Shown one piece after another: positions 9,770 to 19,436 of a stretch of 64,000 bases of DNA. The notes beneath the pieces were generated by a model. The model did not search any database and was not told the origin of the DNA. It saw nothing but the letters and a program-made list of their open reading frames with translations. The stretch comes from Bacteroidota bacterium (GTDB lineage: Bacteria; Bacteroidota; Bacteroidia; Chitinophagales; Chitinophagaceae), in contig VBAR01000003.1 of the NCBI GenBank assembly GCA_005882315.1, positions 378,907 to 442,906 of the forward strand, in the 5' to 3' direction. Position 1 is the stretch's first letter. Every line of letters starts with the position of its first letter. Both the position numbers and the translations under genes were made by a program.

Positions 9770-10834
9770 ATGGAATTAGGCGTAGGAATGTTTGGTGATA
9801 ATCATTATTCCAAAGATGGGAAACCACAATCGGCCGGGCAGCGTTTGCGGGAGCTTATTGAAGAAATAAAACTGATGGATGAAGTAGGGCTTGACTTTTA
9901 TGGAATTGGTGAGCATCATCGTCCTGACTATGCGGTCTCTGCACCGGAAATAATCCTGGCAGCAGCTTCTGGCGTTACCAAAAATATTAAACTGGGCAGT
10001 GCTGTTTCTGTATTAAGTTCGTCGGACCCGGTAAAACTCTATCAAAGTTTTGCAACGATTGACCAACTATCAAATGGCAGGGCAGAACTTATGGCTGGTC
10101 GCGGCAGTTTTATCGAATCATTTCCTTTGTTCGGTTACGATCTGAATGATTATGATGATCTGTTTGAGGAGAAACTGGAATTGCTGCTGAAAATAAATAA
10201 GGATAATCCCATTAGTTGGAAAGGCAAATTCCGAGCTGAATTAAAAGGTCAACAAATATTGCCACGTGCTGTCAACGATCATCTGAATATTTGGGTGGCC
10301 GTGGGTGGCACACCTGAGTCAGTAGTAAGAGCTGCTAAACATGGGCTGCCTGTAATATTTGCTATCATTGGTGGCGATCCTGTACAATTCAAACCATTGT
10401 TTAATTATTACAAGGATTTGTACAAGCAGTTTGGTCATGATGTAAATAAATTCCAGGTAGGTGTGCATATGCATGCATTTTTTGGTGAAGACAGTAAGAA
10501 AATAGCTGATGAATATTACCCCATCTACTCCACGCAGATGGATAGAGTAGGCCAAAGTCGGGGATGGCCTCCTTACCAGAAACAACAGTATGATATCGGC
10601 CGAAGTAAGAACGGGCATTTAATTATTGGTGATGCCAATGAAGCCATTGATAAAATTTTACATATGCAGGAATTGTTTGGCCTCACCCGTTTCTCTGCAC
10701 ATATGGATGTAGGTGGACCTTCGCATCAATCGCTGATGAAATCAATAGAGATTTACGGAACTAAGATTGCGCCGAAGGTGAAAAAAGCGTTGGAGGGAAG
10801 TAATAAAATTTCGATGCTCTCGCAACATAAATAA
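9770..10834 (+). CDS. LLM-class flavin-dependent oxidoreductase
   Basis: A 354-residue bacterial-luciferase-fold protein, expected to bind FMN or F420. The start MELGVGMFGDNHY, the early segment GLDFYGIGEHHRPDY, SAVSVLSSSDPV, and RAELMAGRGSFIESFPLFGYDL are the marks of the LLM subgroup with the E-H-H motif. The C-terminal part (GLTRFSAHMDVGG) carries the usual closing segment. No partner reductase is adjacent, and the substrate is unknown. The DUF4476 gene converges on it with a gap of five bases. Confidence 0.88.
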   Translation: MELGVGMFGDNHYSKDGKPQSAGQRLRELIEEIKLMDEVGLDFYGIGEHHRPDYAVSAPEIILAAASGVTKNIKLGSAVSVLSSSDPVKLYQSFATIDQLSNGRAELMAGRGSFIESFPLFGYDLNDYDDLFEEKLELLLKINKDNPISWKGKFRAELKGQQILPRAVNDHLNIWVAVGGTPESVVRAAKHGLPVIFAIIGGDPVQFKPLFNYYKDLYKQFGHDVNKFQVGVHMHAFFGEDSKKIADEYYPIYSTQMDRVGQSRGWPPYQKQQYDIGRSKNGHLIIGDANEAIDKILHMQELFGLTRFSAHMDVGGPSHQSLMKSIEIYGTKIAPKVKKALEGSNKISMLSQHK

Positions 10835-10839
10835 TAAGA

Positions 10840-12444
10840 TCAATCTTTATAAGCTTTCACATACGCTTCCAGGTCATTCTTGCTTGCCTGGCTGGTAAAC
10901 ATATCATACAGAATGTTGAAATTATTCCTGTCTGTAATTGAACGATAAGATAATTTGGCTAACTGTAGCCTGTTGCTTTCCAACGATACTAACAGAATTA
11001 ATCGTTTTGCCTGTGCACTCGTAAAATAGTTATATGTATTACTGAAGGCAGTAGTAAGATAGATCATTTTTTCACCTGGAAAAAACTGCAATTGAACACT
11101 CTGATATAAAGAATTGTAATCAGCATCTGACATCGGAATTTTTGGAGTATTACCAGAACCAGGGTTATTATAATTCATTACATAAGCCTTCAAATCATTT
11201 TTTGCAGCTTGTGTAGGCAATAAATTATAAACCTGTATAAAATTGGCTGTATCTACAATGCCACGGTAAGATAATTTAGCTAATTGTAGCCTATTGGTTT
11301 CAGCAGTAACTATTTGAATGAATTGACCTGCCTGGTAAGTGGTGAAATAATTAATGGTGTCATTAAATACATTGGTTAAAGAAGCCATCTGAAGACTCAG
11401 TGTCCTTTGGTTTTTAATATCCTGGTATAATACATTAAACATTGCATCGGATATAGGAGTTTTAGAAGGAATACCATTATAATTTCTGATATATGCTATC
11501 AATTCATTTTTATTGCTCTGCATACCGAGCAAATTAATTACCTGGATGAAATTGGCAGTGTCTACAATACTGCGATAGGATAATTTAGCCAATTGCAACC
11601 TGTTGCTTTCCAAACTCATTATTTGAATCAGCCGACTTGCCTGGGAAGATGTGAAATAATAATTAGTATTATTAAATGCATCGGTGAGTGAATTCATTTG
11701 TGTGCTGGTATATCGTTGATTCCTGATACCCTGGTATAAAGTATTGAATTCAGCATCCATCATTGGCGCCTGCTGATTGATAGTATCCTTGTAACTATTT
11801 ACATATTCCTCTAATTCATTTTTGCTTGCCTGGGTCGTAAACAGGTCATATAATTGGCTGAAGCTATCAGGATCGGTAATGCCGCGATAAGATAATTTAG
11901 CTAACTGCAGCCTGTAACTTTCAGAGTTTACTAATTGAAGCAACTGCTCCACCTGGAAAGTGGTGAAATAATTATTGGTATTATTAAATGCATTGGCTAT
12001 TACTGATCTTCTTCCATTAACTGTGGCCTGAGCTCTTACATTTTTCAGTAAAGTATTGAAATCAGCATTGCTCATTGGGGTGGTTTCCTGTACCAGTATT
12101 TTCTTTGTCTCGGTTAGTTGCAGGCTTCCATTTTCGTTAACAATGATCAGCATGTCAAATCCATACCTGAGATTAAACAAAACAGGAATGGTTTCTTTGA
12201 CACCTGGAATTACTTCGGTACGGGTGATCTGTATTGTATGCTGTCCTGATCCGAGGTTATTAAAAGCAATACTAGTTTTAGTGCCGCTTGTTGCACTGTT
12301 TCTAAGGTCAAAGCCTTTTCCATCTACCGATACCTGTAAGTTTCTATTCCCGTTGATTTCAATAGACACAGCACTTATATTTTGTTGGGCACAAATCGTA
12401 AGGAAGCTTACAATGCTTATAAAAAGGGTGGATATCAGTTTCAT
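10840..12444 (-). CDS. Secreted protein with four DUF4476 repeats
   Basis: A 534-residue exported protein (signal peptide MKLISTLFISIVSFLTICA; start at the ATG at 12444). An N-terminal beta domain (about 25-115) is followed by four tandem copies of DUF4476, each about 95 residues. Each carries a D-A-x-F-N-x-L entry, an N-Y-F-T motif and the strongly kept core RLQLAKLSYR. A paralogue with the same layout lies at 36319..37926. The function of DUF4476 is unknown. The repeats probably form a helical array on the cell surface or in the periplasm. Confidence 0.87.
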   Translation of the reverse strand: MKLISTLFISIVSFLTICAQQNISAVSIEINGNRNLQVSVDGKGFDLRNSATSGTKTSIAFNNLGSGQHTIQITRTEVIPGVKETIPVLFNLRYGFDMLIIVNENGSLQLTETKKILVQETTPMSNADFNTLLKNVRAQATVNGRRSVIANAFNNTNNYFTTFQVEQLLQLVNSESYRLQLAKLSYRGITDPDSFSQLYDLFTTQASKNELEEYVNSYKDTINQQAPMMDAEFNTLYQGIRNQRYTSTQMNSLTDAFNNTNYYFTSSQASRLIQIMSLESNRLQLAKLSYRSIVDTANFIQVINLLGMQSNKNELIAYIRNYNGIPSKTPISDAMFNVLYQDIKNQRTLSLQMASLTNVFNDTINYFTTYQAGQFIQIVTAETNRLQLAKLSYRGIVDTANFIQVYNLLPTQAAKNDLKAYVMNYNNPGSGNTPKIPMSDADYNSLYQSVQLQFFPGEKMIYLTTAFSNTYNYFTSAQAKRLILLVSLESNRLQLAKLSYRSITDRNNFNILYDMFTSQASKNDLEAYVKAYKD

Positions 12445-12761
12445 GTGTGTTAAAATTGACGATTTTATTAATGCGGCGGTTGGCACGGTATTATAATATT
12501 ATTTATTCTCGTGGCAAAAGTATTGGTCTTTTGTTGTTTTTTTCGGGATTCTGATTAATGTGGATAAAGGCGGTCAGGAAGTTGAATTTTTAAGTTCTTC
12601 TGTTCCTACCAATAACCCATACAAAAAGATCTTCCATATCTTATGAATTACTTGGATAAATGGCCAAATCCAATATCTTAGACGCCTAAATTCATTTGTC
12701 AAAGAATTCACATTCTTTAACAAGCATCAACGGATTCGCTAAAAATTTCGTCTAAAAGTAT
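12445..12761. other. Intergenic region between divergent genes
   Basis: 317 bases separating the DUF4476 gene (minus) from the metallophosphoesterase gene (plus). AT-rich; no gene, strong hairpin or tripartite promoter copy recognised. Confidence 0.5.
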
Positions 12762-13889
12762 ATGCTGAAAATTTTAACCATAATAATTGCAACAGTATTG
12801 CTTGCATGGATAAAGATACCCTCTGCAAAACAACAACCGCCAGCTGATGGAACGCCACTAACTATTGATGGGCCTTATGTACTTTACAAAGGGGATTCAA
12901 TACTTGTTCAATATATTGATTCAGCAAATGGTCAGTTATCGTTACGAAGCAAACACCTTGAACAATCGAAAAAGGATCAATTGCAACTGGAAGTACAAAC
13001 TGATGAAGCAGGCAAAACTTTCAAAGTAAAACTGCAACCCACCCTTAACATTCAAAAAAGCAGCTACAACAAACCTAAAAAAATGCTGGTAGTATCTGAT
13101 ATCGAAGGCGAGTTTTCAGCTTTTCGTAAACTCCTGCAGGGAAATGCTGTGATAGATGCAAACTATCAATGGATCTTTGGAGATGGTCATTTAGTACTGG
13201 TCGGTGATTTTGTTGACCGCGGCACTATGGTCACTGAAGTACTCTGGCTGATATACTCACTCGAAAGCCAGGCCGAAGCTGCTGGTGGAAAAGTTCACTA
13301 TATTTTGGGCAATCATGAGATCATGAACATGAATGGTGATCATCATTATGTTCATCCACGATATATCGCACATGCTGATAGTATGCATATTTCTTATTTG
13401 AAATTATTTAGTCAACAAGCTGAGTTGGGACGCTGGCTCGCAACTAAAAATATAACTGAACGGATCGGCAATGTACTGTTTGCGCATGGCGGCTTTTCTC
13501 CTTATATGAATGATGCACAAATACCGCTGAAAGCAATCAATGATACGGCACGCATTTATTATTCCGATACGAGTTCCAGGTTTCCCAGTGTCTATTCCGA
13601 GTTATTATTCAGTGATGAGAGCCCATTCTGGTACCGTGGTTATTATTATGGTAAACCCCGGGCCACTCAGTCACAAGTAGACAGCACACTTAATATATAT
13701 GATTGCAAGTATATCGTTACCGGGCATACTGTGATCGCTAATGAAGTTGTTTCGGCTTATAAGGGTAGGGTTATCGATATCGATGTACATCACAAAGAAG
13801 GTCACTCTGAGGCTTTGTTATTTGATGGTGCAAAATCATATAGAGTGAATGCTAAGGGTGAGCAGATGACAATTACCAGCATGCACTAA
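12762..13889 (+). CDS. Exported calcineurin-like metallophosphoesterase
   Basis: 375 residues with an N-terminal hydrophobic export segment (MLKILTIIIATVLLAWI). The metal-binding motifs are in order: VVSDIEGEF near 110 (Glu in place of the usual His of D-x-H), GDFVDRG near 148, GNHEIM near 180, a later H (FAHGGFSPY), and GHTVIANEV near 325. The layout resembles Shewanella-type cold-active and PPP-like phosphatases. Substrate unknown; probably acts outside the cytoplasm. It stands alone between two long intergenic stretches. Confidence 0.85.
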   Translation: MLKILTIIIATVLLAWIKIPSAKQQPPADGTPLTIDGPYVLYKGDSILVQYIDSANGQLSLRSKHLEQSKKDQLQLEVQTDEAGKTFKVKLQPTLNIQKSSYNKPKKMLVVSDIEGEFSAFRKLLQGNAVIDANYQWIFGDGHLVLVGDFVDRGTMVTEVLWLIYSLESQAEAAGGKVHYILGNHEIMNMNGDHHYVHPRYIAHADSMHISYLKLFSQQAELGRWLATKNITERIGNVLFAHGGFSPYMNDAQIPLKAINDTARIYYSDTSSRFPSVYSELLFSDESPFWYRGYYYGKPRATQSQVDSTLNIYDCKYIVTGHTVIANEVVSAYKGRVIDIDVHHKEGHSEALLFDGAKSYRVNAKGEQMTITSMH

Positions 13890-14246
13890 AATGCTAAACT
13901 AGTTTTTTCTGATTCATTGGTCTTATTTCTGAATCAGCTACTTATTTAAAACTAATATCACATAGCTGAGTAACTGAGTATAATGAACACTATGAGGTAG
14001 TTACCATCGTTAATACCCACATTGAACCTTGTTATTTTGCACAAATGAGCTATATACCCGTAAATAGATTAGTTAGTTGCTTTTTAATAGACTACCTTCA
14101 CCGGGTGACGATCTAATTCGGTTCACATTCAGTATAAGACTGACTCAAAGTTTTACTCCTCACACAGTATCATTTTATCCTTCTTTACTTTTTGTCCCCA
14201 GTTTTTTAGTCACAAGTATTGTATTTTTTATTTTAAATTTTTAGTT
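13890..14246. other. Long leader/intergenic region upstream of RNA-binding protein gene
   Basis: 357 bases before the RRM gene. It contains an imperfect hairpin around CTGATTC...GAATCAG (about 13908-13936) just after the phosphoesterase gene. The rest, rich in T near the end, may be a long 5' leader of the RRM gene. No named riboswitch or small gene was recognised. Confidence 0.4.
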
Positions 14247-14516
14247 ATGAACATGTATGTTTCGAATTTAAGCTTTCACACAAATGAGGAAGCTTTAAGA
14301 ACTTTATTTGCTGCCTTTGGAAATGTAAAATCAGCAAAAATTATTACTGACAGGGAAAGCGGACAAAGCCGTGGTTTTGGTTTTGTTGAAATGGATGTTG
14401 CAGCGGAAGCTGAAGCAGCTATGAAAAGCCTGAACAATAAGGATATTGAAGGAAGAGCCTTATCAGTTTCAGTTGCAAGGGAAAAAGCACCCCGCTCTGA
14501 TAATAAAAGATGGTAA
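14247..14516 (+). CDS. RRM-domain RNA-binding protein
   Basis: 89 residues made of a single RNA-recognition motif plus a short basic tail. RNP2 is MYVSNLSF at residues 3-10, and RNP1 is RGFGFVEM near 44-51, with the aromatic residues that stack on RNA. Small single-RRM proteins of this kind are common in Bacteroidota and cyanobacteria and are often cold- or stress-induced. A strong terminator follows at 14551, so the gene is a single unit with a possible long leader. Confidence 0.93.
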   Translation: MNMYVSNLSFHTNEEALRTLFAAFGNVKSAKIITDRESGQSRGFGFVEMDVAAEAEAAMKSLNNKDIEGRALSVSVAREKAPRSDNKRW

Positions 14517-14550
14517 TAAAATAGTATTTAGTTATATCTTTTTATAGTGG

Positions 14551-14584
14551 ATCTGCGATATTTATTTATCGCAGATTTTTTTTT
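14551..14584 (+). terminator. Rho-independent terminator after RRM gene
   Basis: A perfect 10-bp stem (ATCTGCGATA with TATCGCAGAT) and a six-base loop are followed by a run of T. Confidence 0.9.
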
Positions 14585-14609
14585 GCCATAAACTAATGAT
14601 AATAGAACA

Positions 14610-15359
14610 TCATTTTAAGAAAACCACAGTAGCGCCGATCAAGGTAAGTACGATCACTGCTTTACGGTAGTTGCCATCATTTATATGCTTCACAATTTTT
14701 ATTCCCAGCCAAAAACCAATCGCCAATGCAGGTAATAACCAAAGATCAATTTGTAAGCTACTTGTGGTAATATTTTTCCAGTAGAATACCTGGAATGGAA
14801 GTTTAAATAAATTGATCACTAAAAATAACCAGGCAGCTGTTCCGATAAAATCATTCTTCGCCATTCGCATCGCTAAAAAGTAAAGATTTGAAAATGCTCC
14901 CGCTAAATTTCCAAGCATAGTAGTAATGCCTGCCACCACGCCTGTACTGGCAGCAAACAACGGATGTGTTGGTACATTTTCAGTTTTGATAAACTCCATA
15001 ACCAGCATAATGATAACAGTAAGAATAATGATCACAGCCATTATCTTTCTGAAAATTGCTTCATCCAAATCCTTGCCTGCAAATACGCCGATCAAAATTC
15101 CTGCAGTCATCCATGGCAGTAATTTCCAAAAATGTTTCCATTGTGCATGCCGGTGATAATAGATCACTGCTGCAATATCTGCCGCACATAATAAAGGCAA
15201 TACAATGCCTGTAGATGCTTTGCCACCGAATACCAGGGCCATCATGGTCACATTCAGCATGTCAATCCCTTTCAGTCCGGCTTTTGCCAGTCCCAGGATA
15301 AATGCCCCACTGAATATCAGCACCAGGTTCAAAATTGAATACGTTGAGAATAACTCCAT
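14610..15359 (-). CDS. TauE/SafE family sulfite exporter-like membrane protein
   Basis: An inner-membrane protein of 249 residues with about eight hydrophobic segments. The first holds the family marks LVLIFSGAFILGLAKAGLKG, and a second inverted half has FAASTGVVAGITTMLGNLAGAF. TauE/SafE members move sulfite, sulfonates or other anions, and the substrate here cannot be told. I start at the ATG at 15359 (MELFSTY); a TTG seven codons upstream (15380) is possible. No sulfur-metabolism genes are nearby. Confidence 0.85.
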   Translation of the reverse strand: MELFSTYSILNLVLIFSGAFILGLAKAGLKGIDMLNVTMMALVFGGKASTGIVLPLLCAADIAAVIYYHRHAQWKHFWKLLPWMTAGILIGVFAGKDLDEAIFRKIMAVIIILTVIIMLVMEFIKTENVPTHPLFAASTGVVAGITTMLGNLAGAFSNLYFLAMRMAKNDFIGTAAWLFLVINLFKLPFQVFYWKNITTSSLQIDLWLLPALAIGFWLGIKIVKHINDGNYRKAVIVLTLIGATVVFLK

Positions 15360-15509
15360 TGATAATAATAAGCTTTCCAAGATACATTAATAGCTAATTT
15401 CCGCAATCAACTAAAGGATTTGGCCAGATAGTGCTGCCGTTCAATTTTTAGCTGACTTTGTCAGTTCTGCTAACCGATTTGTTATATCTTCATACTGCAA
15501 TTGAAATAT

Positions 15510-16184
15510 ATGAAAAGGATTCTTACACTCCTGTTTTCTTTTTTATCTTATTTGTTCGTTTACGGACAAAATCTAAAGTTTGTACAATTCAACAATGGAG
15601 AAAATCTTGTTTGCATTTCTTATATAACCGATCAGAAAGTGATCATAAAAATTTCAACTGATGGTCAAATATTGGAATGGGGTTATGAACAGGAGCCAGG
15701 ACGTTATTATAATATGCCGGGTATGCTGAAACCTTATATGGGCCGGGTAGAATATTACACTAATCAAACTGATTCAATTTTAAACGGCAAGGTTCGTAGC
15801 ATCGGTGTAACAAACATCACTTATTACGGTTCATTACAAAAAGATGAGTTCGCCGGTAAGGTCAAAATGCTAGGCAGAAATGTTTTTACATATTTTGGTG
15901 AATTCGATAATGAATTACTGAGAGGTAAAATAAAATTCGCCGGGAATAAAGGTTTTAATTATTATAACTCATTTGAGAACGAAGCTTACAGCGGCAAATT
16001 AAAATCAGTGGGTAATACAAACATCACTTACTACTCTACCTTTGATGATAGAGCACTCAGGGGTAAACTAAAAGCTATTGGATCTTTCACTCTTGGATGG
16101 TATAACTCCATGGAACGATATCCCGGCACATTAAAAGATGGTATAATAACACGGGTAATTGATGGTGTTACTTATATTTTGTGA
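15510..16184 (+). CDS. Secreted protein with short YY-containing repeats
   Basis: 224 residues with a signal peptide (MKRILTLLFSFLSYLFVYG; start at the ATG at 15510). From about residue 75 to 215 the chain is built of about five repeats of 23-25 residues. Each reads roughly G-K-(L/V/I)-K-x-(I/V/A)-G-x-x-x-(I/F)-(T/N)-Y-(Y/F)-x-x-F-(D/E). This looks like a beta-solenoid or beta-meander built of short strands, similar in style to MORN-type arrays but without their exact motif. I do not recognise the family. It is not in an operon with its neighbours. Confidence 0.72.
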   Translation: MKRILTLLFSFLSYLFVYGQNLKFVQFNNGENLVCISYITDQKVIIKISTDGQILEWGYEQEPGRYYNMPGMLKPYMGRVEYYTNQTDSILNGKVRSIGVTNITYYGSLQKDEFAGKVKMLGRNVFTYFGEFDNELLRGKIKFAGNKGFNYYNSFENEAYSGKLKSVGNTNITYYSTFDDRALRGKLKAIGSFTLGWYNSMERYPGTLKDGIITRVIDGVTYIL

Positions 16185-16210
16185 GGGTATACTTTAGTCT
16201 TCTCTTCGTA

Positions 16211-17137
16211 TTATGCATAATTTATCATCGTTCTTACAAACCTGCCGTCATCATAGAATTCAAAAACTGCATAAGCCGGTGCAAATTCCTGGTATGATCC
16301 TTTCCACCAGTTGCCTGAAACAGCACCATTGCAATAATACTTAACACCCAGGTATTCGATTTCATCTTGTAAATGAATATGACCACTCAGGCAAACTTTT
16401 ATATTGGGATTAGAGAGGAATATTTTTTTCAACGCAAGGAAATCAGTGTGCATCAGGTTACGTTGAATTTTCAAATCGCCATTAGTTTCTGTTTTATTAA
16501 AGAATAATCCGGCACAGATAGAGAGAATAGGAATATGCGATACAATGCAAATGAATTTATCTTTTGATTGTTCCAGTTCCTGCTGTAGCCAACTTAATTG
16601 TTCCGGATCCAGGTAAGCGATATACCCACCGGCCGGGTTGAGTTGCGTACTGTCCAGCACAATAAAATGCCATTTATCTTTAGTGAAGCTGTAATAACGT
16701 TTGGGCATTTCCAATGTTTCCACCACCCATTGCTTGCCATATAATTTATCAGCTTCGGGTTTATCATTTTTTAAAAACCAGCCCCACACATCATGATTGC
16801 CAATACAGTGATAAATGGGCAGGTTATTTTCCTTTTTTAAAATAGAATGAAAAAGATCCCATTGGGTTTGTGTTTTTTGTTTGTCCGCTTCGAGAGAATC
16901 CATAATGGAATCACCACCATTAATGATAAAATCAATTTTAGGTTTTAATGATTGTGCATGCTGAAAGGCTTTTGCCATACCTGTTTCAGCAGTAAGATCA
17001 GGTTTTAGATGTATATCGGTCAGGTAAGCAAATCTTATTTTACCTGGTTTATGATTTTCTTCAGCAAAGCTGCTGGATGGTAAAAAGGTGCTGCCGATTA
17101 TAGCGGCCGAGGTTTGTAAAAATTTACTTCTTTTCAT
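16211..17137 (-). CDS. Exported metallophosphoesterase
   Basis: 308 residues starting with an export signal (MKRSKFLQTSAAIIGSTFLPSSSFA). The calcineurin-like metal motifs are complete and in order: TDIHLKPD near 39, NGGDSI near 75, GNHDVWGW near 115, SHIPI near 200, and GHIHLQDE near 255. Members act on phosphodiesters or phosphomonoesters in the periplasm or at the surface; the substrate is unknown. It is unrelated in sequence detail to the phosphoesterase at 12762. Confidence 0.87.
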   Translation of the reverse strand: MKRSKFLQTSAAIIGSTFLPSSSFAEENHKPGKIRFAYLTDIHLKPDLTAETGMAKAFQHAQSLKPKIDFIINGGDSIMDSLEADKQKTQTQWDLFHSILKKENNLPIYHCIGNHDVWGWFLKNDKPEADKLYGKQWVVETLEMPKRYYSFTKDKWHFIVLDSTQLNPAGGYIAYLDPEQLSWLQQELEQSKDKFICIVSHIPILSICAGLFFNKTETNGDLKIQRNLMHTDFLALKKIFLSNPNIKVCLSGHIHLQDEIEYLGVKYYCNGAVSGNWWKGSYQEFAPAYAVFEFYDDGRFVRTMINYA

Positions 17138-17492
17138 AACTATTTTTACTCTGAGTTTGACTTACTTATGGACATTCTTTAAAAATCTGGAGAATACGAA
17201 TATAAAAATATAAACAGTAACCACCTGCTTAAAAAAATCAATCATTTCTATGGTGTTTAATTTAGCCTTTGCAGCCACCTGGCAACTGGATTTGGTTTAA
17301 TAAATACGTATTTGGAGAAGATGATGAAATGATACCTGTGGAATAGAAATCAAGATGTTATTTCATTCTATAGTTCAAACACTGGTAAAATCACTATTAT
17401 CACTTATACATTTTTTTTTCACACAGACTGAATTTGTATGTGAAAATGTTTTTATATTCGGTAATTCACTTTTACCCAAAAACTTTTTAAAT
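17138..17492. other. Intergenic region before M57 peptidase genes
   Basis: 355 bases between divergent genes. An open stretch near 17270-17350 reads PGNWIWFNKYVFGEDDEM in one frame, without a start codon, and may be the tail of a lost gene. No hairpin or tripartite promoter copy was seen. Confidence 0.4.
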
Positions 17493-18332
17493 ATGAGAAA
17501 GCTTTTTATCCCGGCCGGGTTGGCATTAGTGCTTACCGGTGCAATCTTAAGTTGTCAAAAATCAGCAACCAAAACCGAAGACCGTAACGCATTAACTACC
17601 GATGAAAAAGCAATGATCGTTTCAGCAGGCTTTAATGGTAATTGGGCGGAAAGAAGACCCGATGGTAATTTTTTAATTGAAGGCGATATCCTGATGACCA
17701 AAACTCAATTGCAGGAAATGGCTGGTACAGGTTCATCGAATGACCTGATCATTGCCGATGAAGAACATTACCGCACAACTAATGTTGTTGCTACTCCTGT
17801 TTCAGGTACAAGAACAATTACAGTAAGTCTTGGCTCCGGATTTCCTTCTTATTATTCTACCGGCTTAGATGCTGCACTAGCCCGTTATAATGGTTATGGA
17901 CTAAAAATAAATTTTCAAAGAGTAGCATCCGGCGGTGAGATACATATAACTGGTGCAAACCTTGGTACTTCTGGCGGCGGTTGTATTTTAGGACAGGCAT
18001 CAGGATTTCCTACTGGCAGCGGCAATCCTTCATCTGGATTTACGCTTAGCACTAGTAGTTGCGCAATCAGCTATTTAAACAGTTCAAGAAAAGTGGATGA
18101 GGTAGTTGCGCATGAGATGGGCCATTGTATTGGCTTCCGTCATACTGATTTTATGAACCGTTCAAGCTGCGGGCAAAATGCGAATGAAGGCAGTGCAGGT
18201 GTTGGTGCTATCCATATTCCGGGTACACCTACAACAGTTGCTGGTAATTATAAATCATGGATGATGGCTTGTACAGATGGCAGTCCTAGTTTTAGCAGCG
18301 CCGATGGCACTGCATTAAACTATGTTTATTAA
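17493..18332 (+). CDS. M57-family (HEIGH) zinc metallopeptidase lipoprotein
   Basis: 279 residues. The N-terminus MRKLFIPAGLALVLTGAILSC is a lipoprotein signal with Cys as the acylated residue; the upstream in-frame stretch does not look like protein, so I start at 17493. The catalytic motif is AHEMGHCIGFRHTD near residue 207-220 (H-E-x-x-H-x-x-G-x-x-H-T-D), the signature of Peptidase_M57, dual-action HEIGH metallopeptidases. The first third is a pro-region (FNGNWAERRPDGNFLIEGDIL). The next gene is a close tandem copy, and a terminator separates the two. Confidence 0.9.
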   Translation: MRKLFIPAGLALVLTGAILSCQKSATKTEDRNALTTDEKAMIVSAGFNGNWAERRPDGNFLIEGDILMTKTQLQEMAGTGSSNDLIIADEEHYRTTNVVATPVSGTRTITVSLGSGFPSYYSTGLDAALARYNGYGLKINFQRVASGGEIHITGANLGTSGGGCILGQASGFPTGSGNPSSGFTLSTSSCAISYLNSSRKVDEVVAHEMGHCIGFRHTDFMNRSSCGQNANEGSAGVGAIHIPGTPTTVAGNYKSWMMACTDGSPSFSSADGTALNYVY

Positions 18333-18350
18333 TTGGATACCAATAGTTTC

Positions 18351-18384
18351 AAAAGCTGTTTCATTAAGAAGAAACAGCTTTTTT
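18351..18384 (+). terminator. Rho-independent terminator between M57 genes
   Basis: A 12-bp stem AAAAGCTGTTTC pairs with GAAACAGCTTTT across an eight-base loop and is followed by a T-run. Confidence 0.9.
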
Positions 18385-18535
18385 GTTTAATTGAAACTGA
18401 GCCCGATTGAATTATAATTTTTTTTCTGTTCAATAATAAATGAGATTAATATGACAGTGTTAGTAGTAATACGACTTGGCTATAATACAAATAGCTTACA
18501 TTCGTTCTTTATTTTTTAAACCAAAAACAACCCGC

Positions 18536-19384
18536 ATGCAAACTAAAAAATTTCTTTATTCAACTGGAGTTGCAGCAATGCTTGCTGTTGCAATTGTTAG
18601 TTGTCAAAAATCAACGACCAAATCTGCAGATCCAAATGCTTTGAGCCAAGATGAGAAATCGTTGGTAGCTTCAGCTGGTTTCAATAGTAATTGGGTTGAA
18701 AGAAGATCAGATGGAAATTATCTTATTGAAGGAGATATTCTTCTTACCAGGACTCAATTGGAAGAAATGGCCGGTGCAGCACCTACCAATAATTTCATTG
18801 TCGCTGATGAAGAACATTACCGTACGTTTAATGTAGTAAGCACTCCAGTTTCCGGAGTAAGAACAATAACAGTAAGCTTAGGTTCTGGTTTTCCGGCTTA
18901 TTATTCTACCGGACTTGATAATGCTTTGGCCAGGTATAATGGTTTGGGAGATTTAAAAATTGTATTTCAAAGAGTAGCTTCAGGTGGCCAGATCCATATC
19001 ACCGGTGCTAACCTTGGCAATTCTGGTGGCGGATGTATATTAGGTCAGGCTTCTGGCTTTCCAACTTCAAGTGGTAATCCTTCATCTGGTTTTACACTCA
19101 GCACCAGCAGTTGTGCAACTACTTATTTAAACACGACTGATAAAGTAGACGAAGTAATGGCACATGAGATTGGCCATTGCATCGGTTTCCGTCATACTGA
19201 TTATAAGAGAAGAAACAGTTGCGGTCCCGGTGCCGGTGAGTCTGCAGGCAGCATTGGCGCTGTTTATATTCCTGGAACTCCCACAAATGTAAACGGATCC
19301 TATAATTCATGGATGATGGCTTGTACAAATGGCAGCCCCATCTTAAATGCAGATGATGCAATTGCATTGAGATATGTCTATTAA
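18536..19384 (+). CDS. M57-family (HEIGH) zinc metallopeptidase lipoprotein, tandem copy
   Basis: 282 residues, start at the ATG at 18536. The lipoprotein signal (MQTKKFLYSTGVAAMLAVAIVSC) has diverged from its upstream neighbour, whereas the peptidase part is nearly collinear with it. The zinc motif is AHEIGHCIGFRHTD. Cysteines at matching places (GGGCILG, TSSCA, NSCG, MACT) suggest conserved disulfides. The pair is a recent tandem duplication, each copy with its own terminator. Likely an extracytoplasmic protease; targets unknown. Confidence 0.9.
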   Translation: MQTKKFLYSTGVAAMLAVAIVSCQKSTTKSADPNALSQDEKSLVASAGFNSNWVERRSDGNYLIEGDILLTRTQLEEMAGAAPTNNFIVADEEHYRTFNVVSTPVSGVRTITVSLGSGFPAYYSTGLDNALARYNGLGDLKIVFQRVASGGQIHITGANLGNSGGGCILGQASGFPTSSGNPSSGFTLSTSSCATTYLNTTDKVDEVMAHEIGHCIGFRHTDYKRRNSCGPGAGESAGSIGAVYIPGTPTNVNGSYNSWMMACTNGSPILNADDAIALRYVY

Positions 19385-19403
19385 AAATATTTTCCGAATT
19401 CAA

Positions 19404-19436
19404 AATCCCTTTCTTTTTAAGAAAGGGATTTTTTTT
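19404..19436 (+). terminator. Rho-independent terminator after second M57 gene
   Basis: AATCCCTTTC pairs with GAAAGGGATT across a seven-base loop, then a T-run. Confidence 0.9.

Noticed and set aside
12056-12496. Long open frame on the plus strand opposite the DUF4476 gene
   Set aside because: It lies antisense to a clear coding gene with signal peptide and repeats and has no protein features of its own.
17270-17350. Possible short gene reading PGNWIWFNKYVFGEDDEM
   Set aside because: No start codon and a stop just upstream; at best the tail of a lost gene.
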